From NCBI GenBank assembly GCA_902779575.1, contig CACZBW010000008.1, forward strand, positions 60,399-124,398: DNA of 64,000 bases. The letters run 5' to 3'. Numbering within the stretch: position 1 is the first letter of the stretch; each line of letters opens with the position of its first letter. Source of the DNA: an uncultured Lachnospiraceae bacterium. GTDB lineage: Bacteria; Bacillota; Clostridia; Lachnospirales; Lachnospiraceae. Under the pieces are notes generated by a model. It ran no database searches, was not told the origin of the DNA, and was given only the letters and a program-made list of their open reading frames with translations. Shown piece by piece: positions 1 through 8,546 of this stretch. The translations under genes and the position numbers were made by a program.

Positions 1-208
1 TCCCACTGACTGTGCGCGTTTTCGCGGATATCGCTCCGCTTTTAGCTACATAATGCGGATTATACCACTTACAGAATTGACATGCAAGGCTTGCCAAAAT
101 AATTTCGGAGTATCCCCGTTTCTGCATTAAAAAGTGTGAAACCGGAGCTGCTGTTCACGTCTTGTTTGAAAGCAGCTTCTGATTCGTCGTGCCTGCAGAA
201 AGGGCCGG
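1..208. other. Intergenic edge of the window
   Basis: No gene is supported here. The stretch lies beyond the stop of the leftmost minus-strand gene. It contains one copy of a dispersed 30-nt repeat (170-199) and a 7-bp inverted repeat (AGCTGCT...AGCAGCT, about 147-177) that could fold in the downstream RNA of that gene, but no clear U-run follows it. Confidence 0.5.
170..199 (+). repeat. Dispersed intergenic repeat, copy 1
   Basis: This 30-nt stretch matches, with two mismatches, the minus strand at 13962-13991. The shared core is TTCTGATTCGTCG followed by C or T and GCCTGCAGA. It sits just past the stop codon of the glycerophosphotransferase gene. Its function is unknown. Confidence 0.7.
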
Positions 209-1504
209 TTATGATGAGGCGCATTTATCCATCAGCTCAAGAACGCGGGAGGTCGCATGGCCGTCGCAGCCGCTCATGAACCGGTACTTGAACTCGCGCA
301 CTCTCGCAAGGTCAAAAGTTTCACGGGCTTTCTGCAACTCCCGGATCAGCTCGTCCTGCGTCCGGCAGACCGGCCCCGGCATCATGTCCTGCGGCGGATA
401 GTAGAAGCCCCTCTCATCCAGATAACTGTCAAGGTCAAAGGCAAAAAAGATCAGCGGCCGCTCAAAGAGCGAGTATTCAAATATGATCGAGGAATAGTCC
501 GTGATGCAGATGTCCGCGCTCGTGATCAGTTCCTCGATGGTCAGCCTGTCCGTCATGTCAAAAGCAAAATCCGCCGCTTCCGCAGGGATCGGGGGCCGTT
601 CTTTCACAAAGGGATGGTGCTTGATCAGGAGAATATGATCCCTGCCGAGCGCTTCCTTCATCCTGACCGGATCCAGTCTGTCCGGCGAGGACGCGTCCCT
701 GACGCTTCCCCGGAAAGTGGGCGCGTAAAGGATGATCTTCTTTCCCGGCACCAGGCAGGCGGATTCCTCTTCCTCACCGGGAATCCGGTCCGCATAGACA
801 TCCTGCCCGGAAGAGCGGAAGAGCTGCGGCGCCATCCGGCGCAGAACCCAGGCCGTCTTGCCGCAGGCTTTATCCCTGTACCTGCTGTGGAAAAACATAT
901 CCGTCCTGCTGACGCCGATGGGAAGAATGGCGTCCCTGCGGTCCTCCATATGGAAGGCCTCTGCGTAAGCCCAGACCACCTCGGGACCGGAGACTGTCAC
1001 ATAGTCGAAATTGCGGTGGACCGGATAGCGGTCCAGATCTTCCCTGCTGGTCCCGAAGCCCTGTCCCACGGCTGAATATCCGAACTTCTTGAAAGCGCCG
1101 CAGGCGTGCCAGGTCTGGATCACGGTGGTTCCGGACCGGATGGGCAGGCTGGAGAGGAAGTAGGAGACCTCATTTACAAAAATGAACTCCGCATCCGCGA
1201 GCTTCGGAATCGCGTTCAGACAGTTCTGCATCACCTCCAGGCTTCCCGTCATTCCCTCGCGGATACAGACCGTCGTCATCCGGTAAAGTGTTTTCCCGGC
1301 CCGCTCATTGCGCTTTTCCAGGGCTGCCCGGATCAGGCGGAAATTATCCGTCAGGGCTTCCTCCCGCACCTCCAGAAAAACCACTTTTCCTTTGACAAGC
1401 GGACTTTCGGCCGCCTTGCGGTAACGGTCTGGATACAGCCTTTTCAGCGTCATGTCTTTGTATGAACTTCGTGCCAGTTTACGCGCGGGTGCCAGGATAT
1501 CCAT
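209..1504 (-). CDS. TagB/TagF-like CDP-glycerol glycerophosphotransferase family protein
   Basis: A 431-residue protein of the CDP-glycerol:poly(glycerophosphate) glycerophosphotransferase family, which moves polyol phosphate from a CDP-polyol to a lipid-linked or growing teichoic-acid-type acceptor on the inner membrane face. Visible family motifs are WHACGAFKKFG (His at about 133), GVSRTDMFF, KKIILYAPTFRG, KHHP, and ITDYSSIIFEYSLFERP near residue 335. It ends in the same CDGHAT motif as the two paralogues at 3105-4400 and 10820-12112. There is no large extra N-terminal domain, so it resembles TagB more than the longer TagF. The start has AGGAGG 7 nt upstream. It follows the pyruvyl transferase gene by 15 nt, so the two are co-transcribed. 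Donor (CDP-glycerol or CDP-ribitol) cannot be told from sequence. Confidence 0.88.
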   Translation of the reverse strand: MDILAPARKLARSSYKDMTLKRLYPDRYRKAAESPLVKGKVVFLEVREEALTDNFRLIRAALEKRNERAGKTLYRMTTVCIREGMTGSLEVMQNCLNAIPKLADAEFIFVNEVSYFLSSLPIRSGTTVIQTWHACGAFKKFGYSAVGQGFGTSREDLDRYPVHRNFDYVTVSGPEVVWAYAEAFHMEDRRDAILPIGVSRTDMFFHSRYRDKACGKTAWVLRRMAPQLFRSSGQDVYADRIPGEEEESACLVPGKKIILYAPTFRGSVRDASSPDRLDPVRMKEALGRDHILLIKHHPFVKERPPIPAEAADFAFDMTDRLTIEELITSADICITDYSSIIFEYSLFERPLIFFAFDLDSYLDERGFYYPPQDMMPGPVCRTQDELIRELQKARETFDLARVREFKYRFMSGCDGHATSRVLELMDKCASS

Positions 1505-1519
1505 ACTGTTCCTCCTCTT

Positions 1520-2902
1520 TCAGGAATGCTTCTTCGTTCCGGCCGCGGTGCCGATGTCTTCTCCCAGTATCTTCCTTCTCAGAAGGTCCGCTTTTACGAA
1601 ACGCTCCACGCCCCGTCTGAAACGCCCGGTTTCCTTCAGCATCTTCTGATACCGTTCCTCATAGGCCGGATAATAGCTGTCCCAGCGGTCCGCAAGCTCC
1701 TCCGTACTCAGAAGGGATACCGGCAGGATCGGGCCGAAGGATTTTACAGACGCCATACGACGGTCAAAGGGCGTGCTGCCGGCCGCCGGAATCCTGCCCC
1801 CGTCGTAGATCGTCTTCAGTCCGTTGCTGTGAAGAAAATGAATATAGTGCCGGAAATTCTCCCCCGCGGCCTTTTTCATGGGGGTGAAGTCCGCCTTCTC
1901 CGCAAGATCTTCCAGTGTGGTGTCTTCCCCGATCTCAGAGGCATAGACACAGTTCAGCCGGTGATATGCCGCAAGCTCCTCCATCCTGGAATCCTTGACG
2001 ATCAGAACGCCCGGCGTCCCGGCCAGAATCGAGGCGATGTTCCCGTGCATTCTCGGACCCGCGGTAAAGGCGCTCTCCCGCAGAAAAGCAAGCCAGCCCG
2101 GCACGTCGCAGAAAAAGCGCACCCGCCCTTCCCGGTAGACCGGGTCCGTGATCCGGTCCGGATAATCCTTGCTGTGGTCCTTGTGCACAAAAGACGCCCC
2201 CGTATAAACCGTACGGAATTCCCTCTGCAGCTGCGGGAGAAAAACCGCGCCGGGATACTGCGCCATCAGGCGGCGGATGAACTTCTGGACATTCTGGTCC
2301 GCGTCCACATTGTTATTGACGCAGATCCTGCTGTTCTTTTGAATCTGCACCGGCCGGACTTCCAGCCGGTTCCCCCAGGTATAGAGGGACGGACAGCCGA
2401 TGACGGTAAAATGCTTCTCGGGGAGAAAGCCCAGCGTTTTCAGGTATTCCGCCGTAATCTCGCCCCGGACGCCGACAAGGGCGGATTTGTCCAGTACTGC
2501 CGACAGGAACTGTTTCACCTTTCCGTTAAAGGGAAAATCCTGAAAGGAAGTCACCCCGAGCGGCGCCCTCAGGCCGACTCCGACAACCGTACAGGGAACC
2601 CGGACCGCCTTCACCAGCTTTGTCAGACTGTTGAGCCCGCCCTCGAAGGAGGAACGGAAAGCATCCGCCAGCGGGATCACAACACTGTCACAGCTTTCAT
2701 TGATCATGCGCGCCTGGGACGGATAATACTCGTAGCGGCTGGGAAGAAACTCTGTCTGGTCATCCGTCATGAGAGTGCGGTAGATGCTGTTCATATAGAT
2801 CAGGTTGCCGGCATTGTCCCCGATTGAATTGTCAAGAAGCATCTGCGCAGGAGACAGGCCCTCAAAGGGAGTCATCCCGGAACGGATGAAGATCTTTTTC
2901 AT
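1520..2902 (-). CDS. Polysaccharide pyruvyl transferase family protein
   Basis: A 460-residue protein matching the polysaccharide pyruvyl transferase family (CsaB/WcaK-like), whose members add ketal pyruvate from phosphoenolpyruvate to sugars of cell-surface glycans. Family signs include the N-terminal GDNAGNLIYMNS stretch, the central VGVGLRAPLG and GVRGEITAEYLKTLGF (the usual RG/D-x-S-x-x-x-L region) and the late GPRMHGNIASILAGTPGVLI motif, the typical R-x-H-x-x-I signature. The C-terminus (about 400-460) is basic and helical. GGAG lies 8 nt before the ATG. It is the first gene after the divergent spacer and is followed at 15 nt by the glycerophosphotransferase gene, so pyruvylation of a teichoic-acid-like chain is a reasonable inference. 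Some family members have other activities. Confidence 0.85.
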   Translation of the reverse strand: MKKIFIRSGMTPFEGLSPAQMLLDNSIGDNAGNLIYMNSIYRTLMTDDQTEFLPSRYEYYPSQARMINESCDSVVIPLADAFRSSFEGGLNSLTKLVKAVRVPCTVVGVGLRAPLGVTSFQDFPFNGKVKQFLSAVLDKSALVGVRGEITAEYLKTLGFLPEKHFTVIGCPSLYTWGNRLEVRPVQIQKNSRICVNNNVDADQNVQKFIRRLMAQYPGAVFLPQLQREFRTVYTGASFVHKDHSKDYPDRITDPVYREGRVRFFCDVPGWLAFLRESAFTAGPRMHGNIASILAGTPGVLIVKDSRMEELAAYHRLNCVYASEIGEDTTLEDLAEKADFTPMKKAAGENFRHYIHFLHSNGLKTIYDGGRIPAAGSTPFDRRMASVKSFGPILPVSLLSTEELADRWDSYYPAYEERYQKMLKETGRFRRGVERFVKADLLRRKILGEDIGTAAGTKKHS

Positions 2903-2945
2903 AGAGAAGTCTCCAAAAAATATTTTTAAAAATGTTGCAAAATGA

Positions 2946-2960
2946 TTAACGAATTGTTAA
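2946..2960. promoter_or_regulatory. Palindrome in the divergent spacer, possible operator
   Basis: TTAAC-N5-GTTAA lies in the AT-rich spacer between the divergently transcribed genes at 2902 (minus) and 3105 (plus). On the minus strand it overlaps a plausible promoter (GTTACA upstream, TATATT-like box near 2960-2970). Regulation is inference only. Confidence 0.3.
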
Positions 2961-3060
2961 TATAAATAAGAAGAGCAGCGAAAAGTTGTAACAGGATTAT
3001 GACGTCCGCCGGATCATCCTGCCATGTATATCCATGGGGGCAGGATCTGCGGGCAGTGCT

Positions 3061-3089
3061 TTGGCGCTGTACTCATATTATAATATATT
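3061..3089 (+). promoter_or_regulatory. Possible sigma-A promoter for the plus-strand glycerophosphotransferase
   Basis: TTGGCG (3061-3066) and TATATT (3084-3089) are 17 nt apart. A TATAAT also occurs at 3079-3084 without a good -35. Either box would give a leader of only about 8-15 nt before the start at 3105, so translation would have almost no upstream ribosome binding site. Confidence 0.35.
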
Positions 3090-3104
3090 ATCGGAACGGT
3101 GGCT

Positions 3105-4400
3105 ATGAACATCTATCTGACAAAAATAAAAGAATTACTCAAAAACACCCCCATACGCCCGCTCTACTGGAAGCTGCGCAATCTGCCTCCTTTCAGACAG
3201 ATCCGCAGGGCGCTGAACATGCGTCAGAGGGACCTGCGCTACGGCAGGCAGTTTCCGGCCTATTACGCCCACTACGCGGACCGGCCGCTCGACAGGCGGA
3301 AAGTCATTTTCGTCGAAGACCGCTATGACAGCCTGAGCGATAATTTCCGTCTTCTTTACAACGACCTGACCGCCAGCGGAAAATACAGAATCCACGTTCA
3401 TTTTCTCCATCAGTTTTCCGTACCGAGGGAGGAATATGAGCGTAATTGCTGTGCCCTTCTGGCAGACGCGGCAACCGCGAAGTACATCTTCCTCAACGAC
3501 GCTTCGCCCGTGATCGGCTGTGTGGCCCTCCGTCCGGAGACGATCGTGACGCAGCTCTGGCACGGCTGCGGCGCATTCAAAAAATTCGGCGCCAGCACAG
3601 AGGACAAGCTGTTCGGGGATGACCAGAAAACCCGGCAGAAACATCCGGCTCCCTATTATAAAAATCTGACCCATGTGACGGTTTCCAGCCCGGAGGTCGT
3701 ATGGGCCTACGAGGAAGCCATGTCCCTGGAGAACCGGCCCGGCGTCGTCAAACCGGTCGGCATAAGCCGCACCGACGTTTTCTTTGATCCCGCCTTCATC
3801 CGCGATTCCGTGCAGAAGGTGCACGATTTCTTCCCCGCCTCCGAGGGAAAGAAGATCATCCTTTTCGCCCCGACCTTCCGCGGACGGGTGGCGAACGCGA
3901 CGACTCCTGACTATGAGGAACATTTCCAGCTCCGGAAGCTGGCACAGGCGCTCGGGGATCAGTATGTGATCATCACCAAGCTTCATCCCTATGTCAGGGG
4001 CGAGCGGATTCCTCAGATCCCGGAAGACCTGAAAGGCAGCTTCGCCGCGGATGCCTCCGGCGTTCTCTCCATCGACGAACTGCTCTGCGCGGCGGATATC
4101 TGCATCAGCGATTATTCCTCACTGATCTATGAATACTCTCTGTTTGAGCGTCCCATGATCTTTTACGCGTATGACCTGGACGATTATTTCGACTGGCGCG
4201 GCTTCTATTACAACTATGACGAACTCACGCCGGGTCCTGTCTGCAGAACCACTGACGAAATCATCGACTACATCCGCTGCATCGATGAACGCTTTGACCC
4301 GCGGCAGGTTGCCGCTTTCCGGAGTCTCTTCATGGGCTCCTGCGACGGTCACGCCACAGAGCGCATAGAAGAGCTGGTCTTCGGACACAGCCTGCGCTGA
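3105..4400 (+). CDS. TagB/TagF-like glycerophosphotransferase family protein (divergent copy)
   Basis: A 431-residue paralogue of the protein at 209-1504, and the only plus-strand gene in the polysaccharide locus. It carries WHGCGAFKKFG, GISRTDVFFDP, KKIILFAPTFRG, TKLHPY, CISDYSSLIYEYSLFERPM and the terminal SCDGHATERIEEL. The family transfers polyol phosphate from CDP-polyol in teichoic-acid-type polymer synthesis. GTG at 3099 and ATG at 3105 are both possible; ATG is preferred, but neither has a strong Shine-Dalgarno sequence and candidate promoter boxes end about 15 nt upstream, so the leader is unusually short. It is convergent with the phosphatase gene at 4696-5316. Whether it acts on the same polymer as the other two copies is unknown. 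Confidence 0.86.
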   Translation: MNIYLTKIKELLKNTPIRPLYWKLRNLPPFRQIRRALNMRQRDLRYGRQFPAYYAHYADRPLDRRKVIFVEDRYDSLSDNFRLLYNDLTASGKYRIHVHFLHQFSVPREEYERNCCALLADAATAKYIFLNDASPVIGCVALRPETIVTQLWHGCGAFKKFGASTEDKLFGDDQKTRQKHPAPYYKNLTHVTVSSPEVVWAYEEAMSLENRPGVVKPVGISRTDVFFDPAFIRDSVQKVHDFFPASEGKKIILFAPTFRGRVANATTPDYEEHFQLRKLAQALGDQYVIITKLHPYVRGERIPQIPEDLKGSFAADASGVLSIDELLCAADICISDYSSLIYEYSLFERPMIFYAYDLDDYFDWRGFYYNYDELTPGPVCRTTDEIIDYIRCIDERFDPRQVAAFRSLFMGSCDGHATERIEELVFGHSLR

Positions 4401-4427
4401 CGCGCATTTTCCCGCAGTATATTGCTT

Positions 4428-4464
4428 CGCGCGATGTCCGTGACTGAAATCACGGGCCCGCGCG
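4428..4464. other. Strong two-part hairpin in the convergent spacer
   Basis: CGCGCG (4428-4433) pairs with CGCGCG (4459-4464), and inside it CCGTGA (4438-4443) pairs with TCACGG (4450-4455) around a 6-nt loop. No U-run follows on either strand, so this is not a classic terminator by itself. It lies between two converging genes. Confidence 0.5.
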
Positions 4465-4527
4465 ATAGAGTACCGTCTCCCCTGTCCCGGCGGACCTCTG
4501 GTTTCCCTGGCCATGATCCGCCGGCCG

Positions 4528-4604
4528 AAAAGGCCCCGTGCCGGCTATCCGGCCGGAACTGCTGTAACCAGCTTCCGGCGTATATGCCTGCCCGGGGCCT
4601 TTTT
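4528..4604. terminator. Probable bidirectional terminator between convergent genes
   Basis: AAAAGGCCCCG (4528-4538) is perfectly complementary to CGGGGCCTTTT (4593-4603), giving an 11-bp stem that ends in a T-run on both strands. The 54-nt loop holds a further GCCGG...CCGGC hairpin. Its position between the plus-strand gene ending at 4400 and the minus-strand gene ending at 4696 fits a shared terminator that also closes the polysaccharide operon. Confidence 0.6.
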
Positions 4605-4695
4605 CGCAGACACCCGGAAGTACAGAGGAAAAACTTCACTGCCGTACTCCCGGGTGCAGTTCCGCCAGGGCGGAATCGATATATGACGGGCAGAA

Positions 4696-5316
4696 TTATA
4701 CGCCCGGTTCGTTCGTGAGCGAGAGAATTTCAACAGGGCTGCTGAAGATCCCGCCGGCATATTCTGTCCGGAAGACGGAGCAGGTGCCGATATACCTGGA
4801 CCACCAGGATCCGCGGGATTCGGGCATCAGTTCTTCCAGAGCGCCTTTCAGGGCGATCGCATGCGTGCTGGCAAGGATATTTCCCTGCCTGTCTCCGCCG
4901 GAAGGAGCCGTTTCCTTCAGCATTTCCAGAAAAAGGCCCATCCGCTCCTTTACATGATCAAGTGACTCCATCCCCTGCGGGGCGGGATTGTGAACAAAAT
5001 CGCTGAAAAAGCGGATAAGCTCGGGTGCCGGACGCTCCAGGCTGCACCCTTCCCAGGGGCCGTAGTCCATCTCCAGAAGCCGGTCATCTGTTAAGATCTC
5101 CGCATCCTCCCCCGCGATAATCCGCGCCGTCTCCACTGCCCGGATCAGCGGACTGGCATAGACTCTGTCAAACCGTATCCCTTTCTCTTCAAAAAAACGG
5201 GCGGCCTGCCGCGCCTGCTTTCTGCCGTTCTCATTCAGCGGAACATCGCTGCGTCCCTGCAGAAGCTTCTGCCGGTTTTTCGCGGTTTCCCCGTGCCGGA
5301 TCAGATAAAGATTCAT
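4696..5316 (-). CDS. Histidine phosphatase (phosphoglycerate mutase-like) family protein
   Basis: A 206-residue protein of the histidine phosphatase superfamily. The catalytic LIRHGET motif is at residues 5-11, QGRSDVPLNENG at about 21-32, and YASPLIRAVETARII near 53-67; the later ASTHAIALKGALEEL supplies the second catalytic histidine. Such enzymes remove phosphate from small phosphometabolites through a phosphohistidine. The substrate is unknown; phosphosugars or sugar nucleotide precursors are plausible in this locus. The gene starts 2 nt after the stop of the sulfotransferase-like gene, so it is co-transcribed, and it is the last gene before the convergent terminator. Confidence 0.85.
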   Translation of the reverse strand: MNLYLIRHGETAKNRQKLLQGRSDVPLNENGRKQARQAARFFEEKGIRFDRVYASPLIRAVETARIIAGEDAEILTDDRLLEMDYGPWEGCSLERPAPELIRFFSDFVHNPAPQGMESLDHVKERMGLFLEMLKETAPSGGDRQGNILASTHAIALKGALEELMPESRGSWWSRYIGTCSVFRTEYAGGIFSSPVEILSLTNEPGV

Positions 5317-5318
5317 TC

Positions 5319-6443
5319 TCAGTGCTTCCCCCTGTGGTCTCTCCGGAAATGGTCCCGGATCAGCTCCATCCGCGCGCGCACCCGCTTTACGGGATGCCGT
5401 TTCCAGGCCTCGTATCTCAGCTCTTTTTCTTCCACCATCAGATGGTCTACCATACAGCTGAATACTTCCGTGATCTGCTCCGTCGTGAAGCTGGACTGCT
5501 CATCCTCCCCCACCAGGTCCATAAGGTCAAAAAGGATAACCGTCCCCAGATATTCTTCCGCTACAGCGCGGTTTCCCTTTGCGTAGCGGCTCATGAACTC
5601 CCTTCGCTCCTGCCTGGTAAAATAGACGCCCTCCAGAAGCCTGCCGTTTTTCTTCAGGCGGTTTTCCGCCCCGTGGAAGGCCGCGACGATCTCGTGCCTG
5701 GTCAGGTCCGGATGCTCCATCATATTGTAGAAGCGCTTGGCTTCCAGCACCTGGCCGTGGAAGGTCACATTCTTATCCGGGTTTCCCTCCAGCAGGTCCG
5801 GCGTATACTCCAGCCCCACCGCTTCCAGGAAATCCGACTGGATCGTCCCTCTGCTTCCGCCGAAGCCATCGCGGTCATATTTGCGCACAATCAGATTCTC
5901 TTTCCCGATGGCGGACGCGATCAGCCCCAGCTCCTTCTCATAGTCAAGGCGGGCCCTGGCCGGACCGTCGACAAGCATATAATCCCGGAAACATCGGATT
6001 TCCTCCGCCTCCTTGATCTTCTGGGCATAGTAGGAGAATGCATACTGGTCCTGCCTGCGCAGATAGACGATCACCTTCAGGTCCAGGTCCATCCCGTCCA
6101 GCATTTCCTTCAGCTTCTTCCAGAAAGGCGCCGTCTCCACATCCGGATGCCCGTAAAAGGTCCAGATGGATTCATCGGAAATCAGGATCTTCGGATACAG
6201 GGCCGCCTGCTGTTTCAGGATCTTCATGCACACGCCCATCTCTTTCGCGCGGAAGGGATCCTTTGTGGCAACCAGGAAATGGGCGTTGCGGTTTTTGGCC
6301 ACTCCCTTGTAGACAAGCCCGAAATCCGGAAAAACAGCCCCGTGCTCCTGCAGCGTTTTCCGGTTTTTCGCCAGAAATCCCTGAAGGGCAGTAGTTCCCG
6401 TCTTCGGCGTCCCTATATGAATATAAAGAGTAGACTGAGCCAT
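5319..6443 (-). CDS. Sulfotransferase-like P-loop protein
   Basis: A 374-residue protein with the N-terminal IHIGTPKTGTTALQGFLAKN motif (about 8-27). This is the 5'-phosphosulfate-binding P-loop of PAPS-dependent sulfotransferases in its PKTGTT form. Downstream LKVIVYLRRQDQYAFSYY (about 140) looks like the 3'-phosphate-binding region with Arg and Ser. This suggests sulfation of a surface glycan, but no PAPS synthesis genes are visible in the window and many proteins with this P-loop in glycan loci are unproven. AGGAG lies 7 nt before the start. It sits between the ABC-ATPase/mutase fusion (88 nt upstream) and the histidine phosphatase (2 nt downstream). Confidence 0.75.
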   Translation of the reverse strand: MAQSTLYIHIGTPKTGTTALQGFLAKNRKTLQEHGAVFPDFGLVYKGVAKNRNAHFLVATKDPFRAKEMGVCMKILKQQAALYPKILISDESIWTFYGHPDVETAPFWKKLKEMLDGMDLDLKVIVYLRRQDQYAFSYYAQKIKEAEEIRCFRDYMLVDGPARARLDYEKELGLIASAIGKENLIVRKYDRDGFGGSRGTIQSDFLEAVGLEYTPDLLEGNPDKNVTFHGQVLEAKRFYNMMEHPDLTRHEIVAAFHGAENRLKKNGRLLEGVYFTRQERREFMSRYAKGNRAVAEEYLGTVILFDLMDLVGEDEQSSFTTEQITEVFSCMVDHLMVEEKELRYEAWKRHPVKRVRARMELIRDHFRRDHRGKH

Positions 6444-6531
6444 ATCTGTCTCCTTCCCTTCTCATCCTGTCATTCCTGACACGGTGCTGAACGTATGATC
6501 GCAGATGCGCACGGCGTACGGACGCTGTTTC

Positions 6532-8448
6532 TCATTTGTCATCCAGCATGACTTTGCGGCCGAATTCCTTCTCACTCAGGCTGAAGGCTTCCTCGACCAC
6601 CTGATCCATATTATAGTAGCGGTAAGCTCCGAGCCGTCCCCCGAAAATCACTTTTTTCTGCCTGTCCGCAAGCTCCCGGTAGCGGAGATACAGCTGCTGG
6701 TTTTTCTCATCATTGACAGGATAATAAGGCTCCATGCCCGGCTTCCATTCGGTGGAATATTCCCTGGAAATAATCGTCGCCGGCTGCTGCCCGAACTCAA
6801 AATGTTTGTGTTCGATGATCCGGGTCCAGGGCACTTCCCGCTCTGTGTAATTGACGACGGCATTGCCCTGGAAATTGGGCATATCCAGCTCCTCCGTCTC
6901 AAAACGGACGGTCCGGTATTCCAGGTGTCCCAGCTTATAGTCGAAGAATTCATCGATCGGGCCTGTGTAGATCACTTTTTCGAAAGCGTCCGGATGCTGT
7001 AAGACAAAGTTCTTATAATCCATGCCCGTCAGGACCGGCGATCCTGTCAGGAGCTTTTCCGCGATCTGGGTATAGCCGCCCTCCGGAATCCCCTGATAGC
7101 GGTCATTAAAATAGTTGTTGTCAAATGTAAAGCGCAGCGGAAGCCTGCGGATGATAAAGGCGGGGAGTTCTCTGCAGTCCCTGCCCCACTGCTTCTCGGT
7201 ATATCCCTTGATCAGCTTCTCATAGACGTCCGTCCCGACCAGGGAGAGCGCCTGCTCCTCCAGATTCTGCGGCTCCGTTATATGAAGCCTGGCAATCTGC
7301 TCCGCGATCTTCTTCCGGACCTCCTCCGGGCTGGTCAGTCCCCAGAGCTGGTAGAAGGTATTCATATTGAAGGGCAGGTTATAGAGCCTGTCCTTATAGC
7401 GGGCCACCGGCATGTTGATATAGCGGTTGAAATCCGCGAACTGATTGACATAATCCCAGACCAGCGTATTGCTGGTATGGAAAATGTGCGCCCCGTATTT
7501 ATGAACGTTGATATCGCTCTTCCGCTCGGTATAGATATTTCCGGCCACATGATCCCTTTTGTCGATCACGATGCAGCTGCGGCCGTTTTTCTGCGCCTCA
7601 TGGGCAAATACAGCTCCGAACAGGCCGGCCCCGACAACCAGATAGTCGTACTTCCGTCCTTCTTTCAGGGCTTTGCGGTCCTCTTTCGCCTTGCGGGCAA
7701 AGGAATATACCTTCTCCTGCCTGGCCAGGTAGGACTCGCAGACCGTCTCCGTTTCCCCGCTCATCAGAACCTCGCCGTGGTCCAGCCAGAGGGCGTGGTC
7801 GCAGAGACGCTTTACGGACTCAATGTTGTGGGAGACGTACAGAAGAGTCGTCCCGCCGGTCAGCATCTCCTGCATACGGTCCTTACAGCGGCGTTTGAAA
7901 GCCTGGTCGCCTACGGACAGGACCTCGTCCACGATCAGGATTTCGGGATCCACCATGGTGGCTACCGCGAAGCCCAGGCGGGCCTTCATGCCGGAGGAGA
8001 AGTTCTTGACCGGGGAATCCAGGAACTTCCCGATCTCCGCGAAATCAACGATCTCGTCGAAATGTTCTTCCATATACTCCCTGGAATGTCCCAGCACCGC
8101 GCCGTTCAGAAAAATGTTCTCCCGGGCTGTCATCTCAGGGTCAAAACCGGCGCCGAGCTCGATCATGGGCGCGATCTCGCCGCGCACCTTCACAGTCCCC
8201 TTGTAAGGCTTCAGAATCCCGGTGATCGCCTTAAGAAGGGTGGATTTACCGGAGCCGTTGACCCCGATCAGTCCCCAGGATTCTCCTTTTTTTACATGCA
8301 GATCCACATCCTGCAGAGCCATGAACTCCTGGAACATAAGCTCATGCTTGATCATCTTGATCGTATATTCCTTCAGGTCCGTCACCTTCTGGCTGGCAAG
8401 GTTGAAGCGGATCGACACATGGTCCACATCGATTATATTTTTCGCCAT
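6532..8448 (-). CDS. Fusion protein: ABC polysaccharide-export ATPase + UDP-galactopyranose mutase
   Basis: A 638-residue protein in one uninterrupted frame. Residues 1-245 are a Wzt/TagH-type ATPase: Walker A GVNGSGKST (62-70), signature SSGMK (151-155), Walker B ILIVDEVLSVGD (170-181), H-loop SHN (His 207). A short charged linker (about 246-266) follows. Residues 267-638 are a full-length UDP-galactopyranose mutase: FAD-binding VVGAGLFG (271-278), KYGAHIFHTSN, the YTEKQWG motif, the conserved FNDRYQGIPEGGY and a C-terminal GGRLGAYRYYNMDQ. The mutase interconverts UDP-Galp and UDP-Galf. GGGAG lies 8 nt before the start. The matching permease lies 98 nt upstream. The ATPase lacks the C-terminal glycan-binding domain found in the other ATPase of the locus. 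The fusion suggests that Galf supply and export of a Galf-containing glycan are physically joined; that link is inference. Confidence 0.92.
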   Translation of the reverse strand: MAKNIIDVDHVSIRFNLASQKVTDLKEYTIKMIKHELMFQEFMALQDVDLHVKKGESWGLIGVNGSGKSTLLKAITGILKPYKGTVKVRGEIAPMIELGAGFDPEMTARENIFLNGAVLGHSREYMEEHFDEIVDFAEIGKFLDSPVKNFSSGMKARLGFAVATMVDPEILIVDEVLSVGDQAFKRRCKDRMQEMLTGGTTLLYVSHNIESVKRLCDHALWLDHGEVLMSGETETVCESYLARQEKVYSFARKAKEDRKALKEGRKYDYLVVGAGLFGAVFAHEAQKNGRSCIVIDKRDHVAGNIYTERKSDINVHKYGAHIFHTSNTLVWDYVNQFADFNRYINMPVARYKDRLYNLPFNMNTFYQLWGLTSPEEVRKKIAEQIARLHITEPQNLEEQALSLVGTDVYEKLIKGYTEKQWGRDCRELPAFIIRRLPLRFTFDNNYFNDRYQGIPEGGYTQIAEKLLTGSPVLTGMDYKNFVLQHPDAFEKVIYTGPIDEFFDYKLGHLEYRTVRFETEELDMPNFQGNAVVNYTEREVPWTRIIEHKHFEFGQQPATIISREYSTEWKPGMEPYYPVNDEKNQQLYLRYRELADRQKKVIFGGRLGAYRYYNMDQVVEEAFSLSEKEFGRKVMLDDK

Positions 8449-8546
8449 ATTCTTCTCCCGGAAGCTTTTGTCCCGCCGGGGACGCTCCGCCTCCTCTCAT
8501 GCTGTTTCCAAAACGATCCTGAAAACATAAATGCCGTACGCTTCTG

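Noticed and set aside
77-105. TTGACA followed after 17 nt by TAATTT on the plus strand
   Set aside because: The -10 box is poor (3 of 6) and the nearest plus-strand gene is 3 kb away with opposing genes between.
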